Shown: positions 46,346 to 57,400 of the stretch, in pieces
Numbering within the stretch: position 1 is the stretch's first letter
Layout: each line of letters opens with the position of its first letter
Assembly: GCA_021018815.1 (NCBI GenBank)
Contig: JAITYX010000075.1
Span: 988,501 to 1,052,500, forward strand
Length of the DNA stretch: 64,000 nt
Direction: 5' to 3'
Source: Talinum fruticosum
Lineage: Eukaryota > Streptophyta > Magnoliopsida > Caryophyllales > Talinaceae
Notes under the pieces: model-generated
Seen by the model: only the letters and a program-made list of their open reading frames with translations
What the model was told of the DNA's origin: nothing
Database searches by the model: none
Translations under genes and position numbers: made by a program

Positions 46346-46997
46346 TTATTTGCTTTCTAAGTGCAATTTTTTATTATGTGTTATGTGATTTTATTTCTTA
46401 AATAACCATTAGTTCGGGTGACTTCGTGATACTCGAGCCGATAGCTATTATTTATTTCCAGTTTCGAGTCACTCAAAAACGAGTTGAGTCGGACTCGGAC
46501 TTTGAGCAAAATGGACATCAAACTTCTAAGATCATCTCTAAATAATTGGAGAATTTCGGGATTTGTTTTGAAAATCTTTCTTTTTCTCTCTCTCTTCGCG
46601 CGCCGTGTTCGGACATCTAGCCGTTGGGAGACAAACCACTCGGAATTCTAACCGTTGAGGAGAGAACAGTCACACAGAGTCCGAGGTGACCGCGAAAGAG
46701 TCGAATCGGAACGGATACTCGAAGGACATTTATTTTTCTTATAAATATCGCCTATTCTCCTTCATTTCTTTATTTTACTCTTCGCTTACTCTCTCTCGAA
46801 ATCAAATTCTCGTGACCACGATCTCGGTGACTAAAAGCGACACACATAGCTCTCAAGCTTCGTGAAGAACATCTCGGGTAAGCTTTGTTGCTCTCAAACT
46901 CATTCTTCTTCTACATTTTCCTTTTATCTTTCACTCTCTTCGAGTCTTCTTGTCTTCCACTCTCTCTCAAGTTTATCTTCTCTCTTTTCATACCAAA
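46346..46997 (+). other. SV-D spacer between pol and env-like ORF, promoter-like
   Basis: Matches 8643-9302 in order: GCGCGCCG, AGCCGTTGGG and AACCGTTGAG motifs (46619 and 46650), TATA at 46740-46747, and GGTAAGC donor-like site (GT at 46878). No coding match. Confidence 0.5.
46740..46747 (+). promoter_or_regulatory. Candidate internal TATA box upstream of the SV-D env-like ORF
   Basis: TATAAATA in a position equivalent to 9031-9038 of SV-A. Confidence 0.45.
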
Positions 46998-48412
46998 ATA
47001 CCGAAAAGAGGTTCTCATCCTCGACTTTCTTGGTTCTCGCCACCAAGAAACCTCGCACCAAAGCCAAGAAGGCCCCTCAAATTCCAAACCCCTTGTCACC
47101 CAAGCATCTTGCACTGGATGATAAATTCTTCCCAACCATAAAATTTTTGTGGTTGCCTCAAATAGAGTCGACCGGGGTCTACAACTTTCTTTGCTTAGGT
47201 GAGTTTATATATCCTGAACTCGTTTTTGAGTTTTACACTTATATTTCCAGCTTCTAAAGGTATCCTCACCTCCGGGGTTCGGAACTTCACTGTTCGAATC
47301 AACACTTCCCTCCTCCATCGTCCTGTTTAAAGTATCCTCTCTGTTCTTAAACAACAATCCAATTCCTTTCAATGAAGTCGTCGACGACTTCTTTGAAATG
47401 TATGCAAAAGAGTTCCTCGGGTCATGTAAAAATTTTTCGTGACTCACCTAAAGTCGAAGCCCGTCTTTCATGTTTCTTACCGATAAGAACTTTCTTCTCA
47501 CAGACACTCTAGCAAGGAGAAACCCAACTCCCAAGCACCTCAAAGCAGTCTTTGATATTCTAGAGGGCTATGAAGTAGACCTCTTTCCTGCTATTATTGA
47601 GCAAATGGCAGTGTGTGCCAGCTCAAACTCGAACAAGAAGAACACCCTTCTTCCCTTCGGTGCTCTTTCTCACCCTCGTTTTCAAACAATTCAAAGTTCC
47701 TCTTCCCTCGAGATCGACCGCAGTTTACGAGGCTACCATTGTAGTTGGGAAGAAGGAACTTCAAGGGTACTGGATACCGGAAACCAAACCTGGTTTTCGG
47801 GTTCACGGCTTCGAGCCGAGGCCACCTTCTCCACCTCGACCTCGGAAAGACACCCTTCTTTCTCTTCCTGCTCCACTCGGTGGTGCTTCGACCTCAGGTG
47901 CTTCTAAAACTCTATCTTCCATTTTGTCCACTTTGTCCACTTGCTTTCATGGACAAAATCTCCTCTATGGCCTTGGAACTTAAGGACCTCCTCCGGTCAT
48001 TCAAGACTGTCTTCCAGTCTATGATCATCAACCGAAAACCGCCCAATCTCAACTCCGAGAGCAACGGGACGTGCTCCTCGAGATCAAGGCTCACGGTGAA
48101 GGAGCGAGAGGGAGCTGATCGAGCTTCTTCAAGAGAGACGCTCCAAGGCATCTCATGATCAAGGAGACTCGGACACTTCGAGGAATCATCGAGCCTTGCC
48201 AAGTCCTCCTCCGACGAGAGGAGAGGGTGAAGAAGAAGATCGAGAAGAAGCGGAAGAGCTCGCGGGCCGATGCAGCCTCTTTCCGAGCATGGTGAGCCGA
48301 AGGCCAAGGAGACCAAGAAGGACAAGGAGAAACAACTAAGGGTCCGGATGCTCCTAAAGCGCAACCGAAGTGATCGGCTCACACAGCAGTCCGAGTGGGT
48401 CCGAAGACCCTA
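46998..48412 (+). pseudogene. SV-D env-like ORF, start codon lost, truncated
   Basis: The codon equivalent to the SV-A start is ATA (46998-47000), followed by PKRGSHP. The conserved LSPKHLALDDKFFPTIKF (about 47093-47147), a TGVYNFLCLGEFIYPELVFE stretch, and later a helical charged region are present in shifting frames (47470-48460). Homology to SV-A persists to the QQSEWV region (about 48388-48412) and then stops at the junction with TatT. Function is unknown beyond the family label. Confidence 0.7.
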
Positions 48413-48424
48413 CTCGATCAAGGA

Positions 48425-48960
48425 CGATCGACATGGCGGTGGTTCATATGTGCGTCGACTTTAGTGATTTAAATAAGGCCAGTCCTAAAGATGATTTCCC
48501 GTTTCCTAATATCGATCTTTTGGTAGATAATATAGCGAGTCATGTTTCGCTCTCGTTCATGGATGGTTACGCCAAGTATAATCAAGTGAAGATGGCTGAA
48601 GAAGACATGGAAAAACGACCTTCGTCACTCAATCGGGTACTTACTGCTATGTGGTGATGTCATTTGGGCTAAAAATGCGGGTGTAATGTATCGGAGGACA
48701 ACAATGACACTATTGCATGAGAAGATCCATAGACTCGAAAGGATAACATGTGACTTAACCCTCAAAAGAGTGCTTTTGGGGTAACCTCTGGTAACTTTGT
48801 TAGGCTATGTTATCGGTTTAGAGGAATCGAAGTTGATCCATACAAAATCATGGCTACTTAGGAAATCTCTCAACCTAGTAAGAGAAGGAGATAAGGGGTT
48901 TCCTAGGACATTTGCGATGACATCAATCATTTCATATCAAAGCCGACTATGGTATGGGAA
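48425..48960 (+). pseudogene. TatT reverse transcriptase, N-truncated and without YVDD
   Basis: Starts at MAVVHMCVDFSDLNKASPKD, followed by FPNIDLLVDNIASHVSLSFM and DGYAKYNQVKM, the gypsy palm. After MSFGLKNAGVMYRR and LLHEKIHR (about 48655-48730) the text jumps to LERITCDLTLKRV. The segment that normally holds YVDD is missing, a deletion of roughly 90 bp. LGYVIGLEESKL and the thumb region follow. The upstream RT fingers, protease and gag are lost at the SV-D junction. Confidence 0.85.
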
Positions 48961-50109
48961 CCCATTTTCAAGAAGTTAAAGAAAGGATCTAAGCCAATTT
49001 GGGATACCAAGTGCCAACAAGCATTCGAGAAGGTTAAGGAATACTCGGCTAATCCTCCGAGTACTAGTTCCACCCCAATCGGGAAACCTTTTCTTCTATA
49101 TCTCACCGGAACGAGAGACGAGTTAGGGAGTCATTTTAGCTCGATAGGACGGAAAAAGAAGAGCGTGCGATCTATTATCTGGAGTAAGAAGTTCTTAGAC
49201 TATGAGACTAGATATACACAGTTGGAGAAGACATATTTGGCTTTAGTCTACGCTACCATGAAGCTCGGACAATACATGTTATCCCACATGGTACATGTGA
49301 TAGCACCTCTTAATGCTAGACCTGGCAAACCGACTCGAACCGAGACGGGTCAACCCGAACGACCGAAACCCAAACCGAACCGACATCCAGAAATAGTTGA
49401 ACCGATTTTGACCCGAAACCGAAATGAACCGACCCGAACCGAACCAACCCGAAATGACCCGAACTGAAACTCGACCGAATGCAAAATGACCCGAACCGAA
49501 ACCGAACCGAACCCAAAATGACCCGAATCGAATCGGATCCAAATCGATTTAACCCCAATAAAAGTGACTCAACCCACATTTTTTTGTTGGGTCTCTCAAG
49601 ATGTACTTTTGTGCCTATAGTGGTACAATTTTGAATCAATTTTGACCCAAAAAGTGACCCGATTACGACTAGATCCGAAATTAACCCGAATCGAACCTGA
49701 GCGAGATTGACCCGAAGTTGACCGAACCGAAGTTGACCCGAACCGAAACCGAACGAACCCGAACGAGATCGACCCGAAGTTTACCCGAACCGAAGTTGAC
49801 CGAACCCGAAACCGAACCGAACCCGAACAAGATTGACCCGAAGTTAACCCGAACCGAACTAACCCGAACCGAACCCGAACCGAATGACCGATTGCAGGTA
49901 TACTTAATGCTATGAAGTACATACTTGAGCAATCGACTATCAGCGAGTAAGATAGCACGATGGACTATCATCCTATCAGAATTTGAACTCAAGTTTGTCC
50001 CTCAAAAACGATCAAAGGAAGGATAGTATCGGAATTCTTAGCCGATCTACCCGACCCCGAATCACAACCCGAACACCTTGACTTTCTAGATGAAGATATT
50101 TTATAAGTA
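48961..50109 (+). pseudogene. TatT RNase H, split by a MITE
   Basis: The connection/RNase H reads FKKLKKGSKPIWDTKCQQAF and KPFLLYLTGTRDELGSHFSS, then SKKFLDYETRYTQLEKTYLA and LVYATMKLGQYMLSHMVHVI (to about 49305). The MITE follows (49318-49902). The reading resumes with LNAMKYILEQSTISG-like codons, then KIARWTIILSEFELKFVPQK and a domain end near 50060 (EFLADLPDPE). The reconstruction across the MITE follows the expected order for gypsy RNase H. Confidence 0.82.
49318..49902. mobile_element. MITE-like DNA element rich in CCGAAC repeats
   Basis: The target duplication CTTAATGCTA (49309-49318 and 49903-49912) is exact. The ends form short inverted repeats (ACCTGGCAA at the left, TTGCAGGT at the right). 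The body is composed of runs of GACCCGAACCGAA-type repeats around a non-repetitive centre (49560-49670). The 9-10 bp duplication suits a Mutator-like element; a hAT-type origin is the alternative. The apparent ORFs inside are repeat artefacts. Confidence 0.75.
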
Positions 50110-50525
50110 GGGGTGGACGTTTGGACAATGCACTTTGATGGCGCTTCCAATTAGAAGGGCTTTGGAGTAGGGATTCTTATAGTATCGCTAGAGGAAGCAC
50201 ATACTCCCATTTCAGTTAAACTAGACTTCGAGGTGACTAATAATGTTTCGAGGTCACTAATAATGTTGCAAAGTACGAAGCTTGTATCATAGGACCGGAA
50301 GCTGCAATAGAGATCGGGGTCAAGAACATCGGGGTTTCCGGTGATTCAACTCCGATCATTAATCAAATTTCCCAAAGGTGGAAGGTACGTAGTGAAGCCT
50401 TGGCACCTTACCAAGCATACTTGACAGAATTATCTAAGCGCTTCGAGAAGATCTTTTCACCTACCTACCTAGGCATGATAATCAATTTGGAATGCACTAG
50501 CTAAGTTAGCATCCATGATCTATAT
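50110..50525 (+). pseudogene. TatT second (archaeal-type) RNase H
   Basis: After the first RNase H a second domain opens with MHFDGASN (about 50128). GFGVGILIVSLEEAHTPISV and KLDFEVTNNV follow, then the YEACIIG-equivalent in a shifted frame, IEIGVKNIGVSGDSTPIINQ and PYQAYLTELSKRFEKI. This is the extra aRNH found in Tat/Ogre elements. The acidic residues FDG and GDS are present. A duplicated GAGGTCACTAATAATGTT (near 50231 and 50251) marks a small internal duplication. S3 inserted at its end. Confidence 0.75.
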
Positions 50526-52753
50526 TGTTAAGCTTGTCGTACAGACAACAAATTAAACCACTACTTAAACTTATAATAAACAATATAGCAAGGGCAAGTA
50601 GGGATCGAATCCACGAGGAAAGATATAATAACATGCAAGTTTTAATCTAATTAAATTTACTACTCTTAAAAACAAAATAGAAAATATAAATTAAAATCAA
50701 TAACTAAAATTCATAGAAAATTATCTAATAACTAAATAAATAATTTATACAGAATAATAAAACTACAATAACCCAGAAATATTTTTGTATATTTTTAGAA
50801 TAATTAAAACAGAAAACTAAAGCAGAAAATAAACAAATTCTAAAACAGAAAATTAAATAAGTAAAATTCTGCACTAAAATAATTACGAAAATAAATACTA
50901 AAATTACCCAGAATAATAATACTAATTTTCTAAACCTAACCAGACCCTAAAAATATAAAAACAAAATTTAAAATCTAATTTACGAATTTATTTTATTAAA
51001 AACCTGCAGTAATTAAATTCAAGAATTAAATCTGAAAAAATATCAAATTAATTCCAAAAATTCTAAAATTTAATCACAGCAAACTAGGACTCTATCTAAA
51101 CCCTAAAAGAAAATAAAACACAAAAAATAACAAAAGAAACTATTTTTAAACTAATTTCTAACAAACTGACTCAAAAATAATAAAAGCTGACAGAAAATTA
51201 ATTCTGAAAATTAAAATATGTAAAGACTCAAAATTAAATTAAAATAAAATTACTAAAACTAACCTAAAATACTGATCTTTAGGGGGTAACGAAATTAATA
51301 ATAAAAGACTATATATTTATAAATAAAAATTGACAAACTAAAGAAAATAACTAAAAAGCAAACAAATAATTATCAAAGATAACAAATTTATAAAAACACT
51401 TAGTATAATCTATATCCACCATGCAAATTATTATTTATCATTAACACACAAATTGATCTACCCATGAGCTAAACTGTAGAAGACAACCACTAGCGGATCT
51501 TCCCGTTTTCCTTAGTTATTAGTTTACTTAGGCCTAGCCCTAATATAAACCCTACTAATATTGATAACCCTAGCACTAGCACTAGAATTTAATCAAATTA
51601 GAGCATTAAGTATTAGAAAAACATCATCTAGCACCTAATAACCAATCTACTAGCAAATTGATTTAAGAAGGATCTATGATAATTTCCTAATTAAAAGAGA
51701 TGGGTATGAGCCATCCATGATTAACTAGGGTGATACTTATGTCTAAAAGATCAAGCAATTACGTACTTAAACCCTCTAAACTATCACATGAATTTATATA
51801 AAACTAAATAGCGTGCACTCTAATTAATTAGACATAAATTCATAAACATTAAACACAAATTATCATAGAATCATGGATCAAATCAATAAGACAATAAAAA
51901 TCAAAACTTTGTTTCAAAATAAATAATTTAACATGGCTTCAATGAGATTATACTAAGTATAGAAAAAACTACTCACACATAATGTAATTTAAAATATGTA
52001 AACTAAATAAAAATATCATCTTTAATATCAAACTAATAATAAAAATAGAGTCTTTAAAATAAAAATTATAATAATAACACCATAATAATCCTTGCCATGG
52101 TGATGATCAAGAAGGTGATGAGGAGGATTATGATGATGATGGGTTATGAAGGGGAGAGATGATGATTTTGTGAAGGAAGGGGCAGCAAGATATGATGGGC
52201 GGCTGGTGTTAGCGTGAGCAAGAGATGGCAGCCAACAAGAGGGGGAAGGAGCAGCGAATTGATGATTAGCTTCAGGTGGTGGGGAGCGAGAGATGTTGAT
52301 GATGGCAGCAAGGTGTGTGGCGGCTGGTGTTGTGGGCAGCCAAGAGGTGTTGTGGGCAGCCAAGAGGCCGCGGACAGCCAGCACAAGAGGCAGCAAGGGC
52401 TCCGTGGGGCTCCTCCCCATGATGATAATAAGTAGTATATATAGGGTGAAAGAGTTAGGGTTTATTTCTCTTTCTTCTCTTCTAAGTTTCCCTTTTCTAT
52501 TCCACTTAGGATTTCCTAAAATATAATATCCTAAAATAAATATTTTATTACATATTATATTTATGGACCGACTTCATATATTTTCTTGGATGCTTGTCGG
52601 TAGCTAAAAATCCACTTTTAACGACTTTTCTTCTCTTCCCCACTTTATTCGATAATTACCTATAAATAGACAAAATAGAATAAATTAGATAAAATAAACT
52701 ATATAATATAAACTCAATAACTACTAAAAATACGTATAAAATACGACTTAACA
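50526..52753 (-). mobile_element. S3: complete 2.2-kb S-family solo LTR
   Basis: TGTTAAGCTTGTCGTACA at 50526 and ATACGACTTAACA ending at 52753, with an exact 5-bp duplication TATAT on both sides (50521-50525, 52754-52758). By the TATA box it points to the minus strand. No gag, pol or primer site. A GC-rich stretch next to the TATA box holds short Ser/Pro/Ala-rich ORFs that I do not trust as genes. Confidence 0.82.
52436..52443 (-). promoter_or_regulatory. TATA box of S3
   Basis: Minus CACCCTATATATACTAC, identical context to S1. Confidence 0.6.
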
Positions 52754-54100
52754 TATATCCTTACTGGAATTCACTCAATGCTTGTTCACATCGAGCGATG
52801 GAGTCGGCCGCACATGTCTACGCCGTAGAAGTATCTAATATTGATCATACCAGTTGGTATCATGATATTTATGAGTACTTGGATAAGCAAGATTATACTT
52901 TGGACTGCACACCTAGAGCCTAATGAGCCATGAGGATGTTGCCTGCACAAATCTTCCTCAATCAAGGACAACTATTTAAGAAAACTAACTCTAGGATCAA
53001 CTTAATTTGTATTAGTCAACATGAAGCAAAGCGCATCATGCAAAAGATTCATGGAGGAGAGTGCGCACTTCATGTGAATGGTAAAATGTTAGTCCAAAAG
53101 GTTTAGAGTTTTGGTTATTACTAGTCAACTATGGTAGGAGACTGTCACGACTTTGTTAGAAGGTGCCATAAATGCTACGTGTATGCAAACTTACAACACA
53201 AACCCTCGTCACTTCTTACTACTCTATCTTCACCCTAGCCATTTTCAATTTGGGGAATAGACAATACCGACAAGGTGACTCCTAAAGGAACATGTAGTCA
53301 CAAATTCGTGTTAGTAGTAATCAACTACTTCACCAAATGGGTAGAAGCAGACTTCCTATGCAACCTTGACGTCGAAATTGGTAGCCAAATTCATCATCCG
53401 GAATATTATCTCGTCATTATGAAGTGCCCCACGAGCTTATAAGTGACCACGATGGTCATTTCAAGAAGGAAGTAGCATATTTGTTGGATAAGTATAAAAT
53501 CCGGCATCACAAATTTTCCCCATATCGTCCTCGGACCAACGGAGCCGTTGAAGCCGCTAATAACAATATCCGAGAGAATAGTAGAGAAAATGGCATTTAC
53601 TTATAAGGATTGGCCGGATAAATTACCTTTGGCTTTGTGAGGTTATAGAACTTCTATTAGATTCTCCATGGGAGCAATGCCTTACTCTTTGGTGTATGGC
53701 ATGGCAGTAGTCCTTCCAATTGAAATTGTCATTCCTTCGTTAAGGATAATTGCTGAGAGTCAGATTCTAGAAGCTAAGTGGACTAAAGCATATTATTAGG
53801 AATTAGTATTATTAGATGAGAGGCACCTCAACGCCTTACATAACGTCCAAATATACCAAGCTCGTATATCGAGGGCATTCAATAAGAAGGTTAAGCCTCA
53901 CAATTTGCAATTTAGAGATTTGGTCATTAAAGACATAAGAGCACCAATGTAGGACCCACGAGGAAAATTTAAGCCCAACCGACGGCGCTCATTCATACTT
54001 AATCGAATTTACCCGACGGAGCGATAAAGTTAATTGATTTAGATAGAGAAGAGATTTTTCAGTATACCAATCTGGATCGATTGAAGAAATACTATGCCTA
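52754..54100 (+). pseudogene. TatT integrase and pol end
   Basis: Zinc-finger region: EAKRIMQKIHGGECALH (about 53020-53075) and CHDFVRRCHKCYVYANL (53145-53200). The core has WGIDNTDKVTPKGTC (first Asp near 53262), INYFTKWVEADF, then ELISDHDGHFKKEVAYLLDK (53430-53490, second Asp) and YRPRTNGAVEAANNNI (Glu). The C-terminal part reads GAMPYSLVYGMAVVLPIEIV and ends DRLKKYYA with stop TAG at 54098-54100. Shifts and stops are scattered, for example near 53105, 53400 and 53605. Confidence 0.86.
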
Positions 54101-54485
54101 GCATACCCCTAGGTAGTGGGCTGAGCCCAGCCCAACTAGGTTTAATCAAAGCGGGCGCCGGCCACCACTCGGTTAATGGTGGACTGGGTCGGGCCATAGT
54201 TTTCTCTTTTTTTCTAGTTTTCTTTGGTTCGTTTATTTGATGGATAGTCCAACAAGATGGTCCAATATGGATGTTGGTTTTTCTTTACTATTATTATTCT
54301 ACCTTTAAGTGAGCGATAAAGATATGAAAGTATAGCATAATACTTACTTTTATTCAATAAAGGTAAGTTTACTATTTACCTAAGTACATAGCTAATAAAA
54401 GGAATTTAATTGTAAGCACACTACTTGTAAAATAAAAATAAATAGTATTCTAAAGAGGCAAAACTAATCCTCTTTTTATTCTATC
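54101..54485 (+). other. Spacer between TatT pol and antisense ORF
   Basis: No gene on either strand. It contains GGGCGCCGGCCACCACTCGG (54153-54172), which is echoed near 59413. The ends of the convergent reading frames face each other here. Confidence 0.45.
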
Positions 54486-57400
54486 TCAAATTTCTAAGAA
54501 TTCGAGTCCTACTCTATTTTCAGCTTTCTTTCCTTTAGGATCTCTAGACTCATCTTCCTCATCTCGGGTGCATTCCTTTAGCTCTTAGATTTGACGGGCT
54601 CTTCTTTCTTCATTTTCTTTAGCTTCAGTTTCTTTTAGACGAGCGTGTGTAGCCATCCTAGGTTTTACTTCACAAACTTACGGAGGGGCAACAGTAGGAA
54701 CGACTTCTTTAGGGTTTAGCTTTCTAAGTCTTAGCGCTTTTCATCGCTCGGGGTCAACTTCTATTATCCACTCTAGATAATAGGGAGAAACGACAGTATT
54801 TGTAATTCCGTCGAGTGTCAAGAAGGTCGCAGGAGTCAATAGTTTCAAAAGAACTTTCCAATGATTCTGGCCATGACCCAATCCGTCTAGACCTACCGTG
54901 TCCTCTAAACAAGCCAAAAGTTGTAGGCCGGATACAATCCAATAACGGTATTAGTTGTTCTCTACCCATTTGCTGCAACACATCGCTTAGAAAGTAATAC
55001 GTTCGTCCTCCGGGCCCAATAGATGAATGTATGGATGTTGTGTAGTATGCGTTTTCAACAGGGACGCCTTCCAATGCTTAACATAACACAACGGACCATT
55101 GTCTGTGATTTTTATGATATTCCTCCCATCGAGAAGCGGGACGATCAACCACCGCAAATGTTCATTTCCACTAGCGGAAGTGAGTTGCTAGGTACTTGTC
55201 CAACTTCGGAGGAGCTTCGATAGTTTCGGATGTTCTATTAGCTAGATCTCGCACATCATAGAGGCAAAATAAAAGTTAGTGTGCTCGGACGATCAAAGTT
55301 TAACTTTTTAGGCCCAACACGAGCAAAATCGAAATAATAAAAATAGCGACAAAGAAGAAGGAACGAAAGTTAGGTTTTTCAGTATAAGCCTAAGGCCCCT
55401 TGGCCTCGGCCGCCGCGAGTGCCACCTTATGGATGGAGCCATCACCTCGGTTTACCATTGTTTGCTTCCGTGTGTTTTAGTGCTTACTGTAATAATAGGG
55501 GGCTACCATGGAAATTACGTACAACGTTAGCTTCGACTCGGTCTAAACCAATTATCGTTTCAAGCAACTACTAGTGGAGTTAGGGAACAATAATCCTCTA
55601 AGCTGTTCCATCGAGGCTTAGTAGACATGCTTTGGTGCCAAGTCCTCGAGACCCCCTACTAGCGGGAATCCCCTATCATGCAAGTAATTATAACTCGCCG
55701 TCTCGGGATAATGATAGAGTCGGCATAAGAATACATGTTGCGGTAATGCTTCATTAGATTGGTTAAGCTAACTCGATTCCGAATAAGGATCCACGCTAGA
55801 TACTTTTTACTCGGCTTTAGTAGACACGGGTACTTTTCATGGAGATTTGCTCTGAGGATTTGGGAAAAGTTGGTTTTGTTCGCTTTAAACTGCCTAGTAT
55901 GGCATCAAACTCTTTAGGTTGGGGCACAGTTCCTTATCCCTAAACCTAAAGACGTGGTGATAGTGTTCCCAATAAGCTATAACAGCTCTTAAGAAAGGAC
56001 AATAGATTTTTACCTACCGAATCCTAAAGAGGACATTTAGACCATAATTTGTTAACCTCGACCTATCCATGTTGCTCGTCTCATGCATCCACCAGGTTAA
56101 TTCAGTCATGTAATCCATGGTTCTATGTGTGGACATAAGAAGAGGATATATAGCGGTTGAGTGAAAGCTTTGGTGTTTGTATTTCTTGTTACGCCAAATG
56201 ATCGTATTTATAGGCGTTTTCTGGAGTTCTTCAAATCCTACTATGATAAGAACAAGAAGGCACTATTATCCCTAAAGGACTCATGTATGGCCGGCATCGG
56301 CCACATCTCATGCCCAACCTATTTTGTGCTTCATCGCGGGCCTCGGTAGTCCTTGGTTATTTTTGTTTCTCATCCCAGCCCGTGGAGTGCACCTTACTTA
56401 GACTATGCACTTGAGATTTTCTATTTTTCTTTCTATTATTTTCTTTTAGGGGGAATGGGGACTAGTGCCCATTTTTTAAAATTCTGTCGTTGTTTTTTCC
56501 TTAAGTTTTGTGCATCATATTAAATAAAAGAACACAGTTTTAGAATCGAGTCTTGCATTTCATCTCATTGCATAAGAGTCTTCATTACAAGATAAAAAAT
56601 ACATTAACAAAATAAACACCCTACGAGAAGTCTATTAATCAGCAGTAGTGGAAGCGGTAAGGAGTCTTCTATGCATCGCCATTGGAGTCATCATTGAAGA
56701 TGTAGTTCCGTAAGTCTTCCAAGACGGTACTGTTGAGAATCGGCCACCTTCATTGCCTTCATATGAACCACCTCCTTCGTCCCAAGACCGAGAATGGTTG
56801 GATCCATTATAAGAAGACCGAGGGAAGTAAAGAGGGTTCCCGTGTCAATTGAAGGCTTGCAAGGGTAAAATGTTCAAACCCTCCTCGGAATGGCTGGGTT
56901 CCATATCTGGAGGTATTAGGCCCGAAAGCACTAGGTCCTACCTCGGACGCACTCCTATGATGCGCATGCCTTAAAGGGCGTTAGGACGAGCCTTGTCTAG
57001 CATTGCTACTAGAGGGTGTTTGTTGTTCATGAGCTTAGGATAATGTATCGGGCGCACTAGGTAGATTACTTGGAAGGAGTAGCTCTCGATCGACTCGTAC
57101 AAGATCAAGGAAGCAATTAGCAAACCACTAAAAGGTTGAAGAATTTAGCACTACACTAATTGAGGACTTACTCGACAAGTAAGAAAAGATCATCCGGTAA
57201 AGAAATTCTGAATTCCACGAAGAGTTGACTCGTAATATGATAGATATGGTCCTAGATTGCTCCCGATCGTACTGCAAAGATTATTTAAGGTTATCAACGA
57301 GGAAAATACTTTTAGCACGCCACTAAAAGGAAAAGAGCACATAACTCGTACTCCCTAATTTATAGGAATGGGATGCCGAACACATTCCTCTTCCGTGATT

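Larger units (their letters stand above)
33959..48412 (+). mobile_element. SV-D: Sirevirus with 5' LTR to env-like ORF, 3' end deleted
   Basis: 5' LTR, primer site, gag, protease, integrase, RT and RNase H (split by the short LTR element at 40289-46003), then the env-like ORF up to about 48412, where homology to SV-A stops and TatT RT begins. No 3' LTR or polypurine tract remains. It is inserted in S2 after ACTAGGGC; the right target duplication is lost. Confidence 0.87.

Noticed and set aside
49279..49992. Several ORFs on both strands with repeated Arg/Thr/Pro or Gly/Phe/Ser
   Set aside because: They are translations of the CCGAAC repeats of the MITE, not genes.
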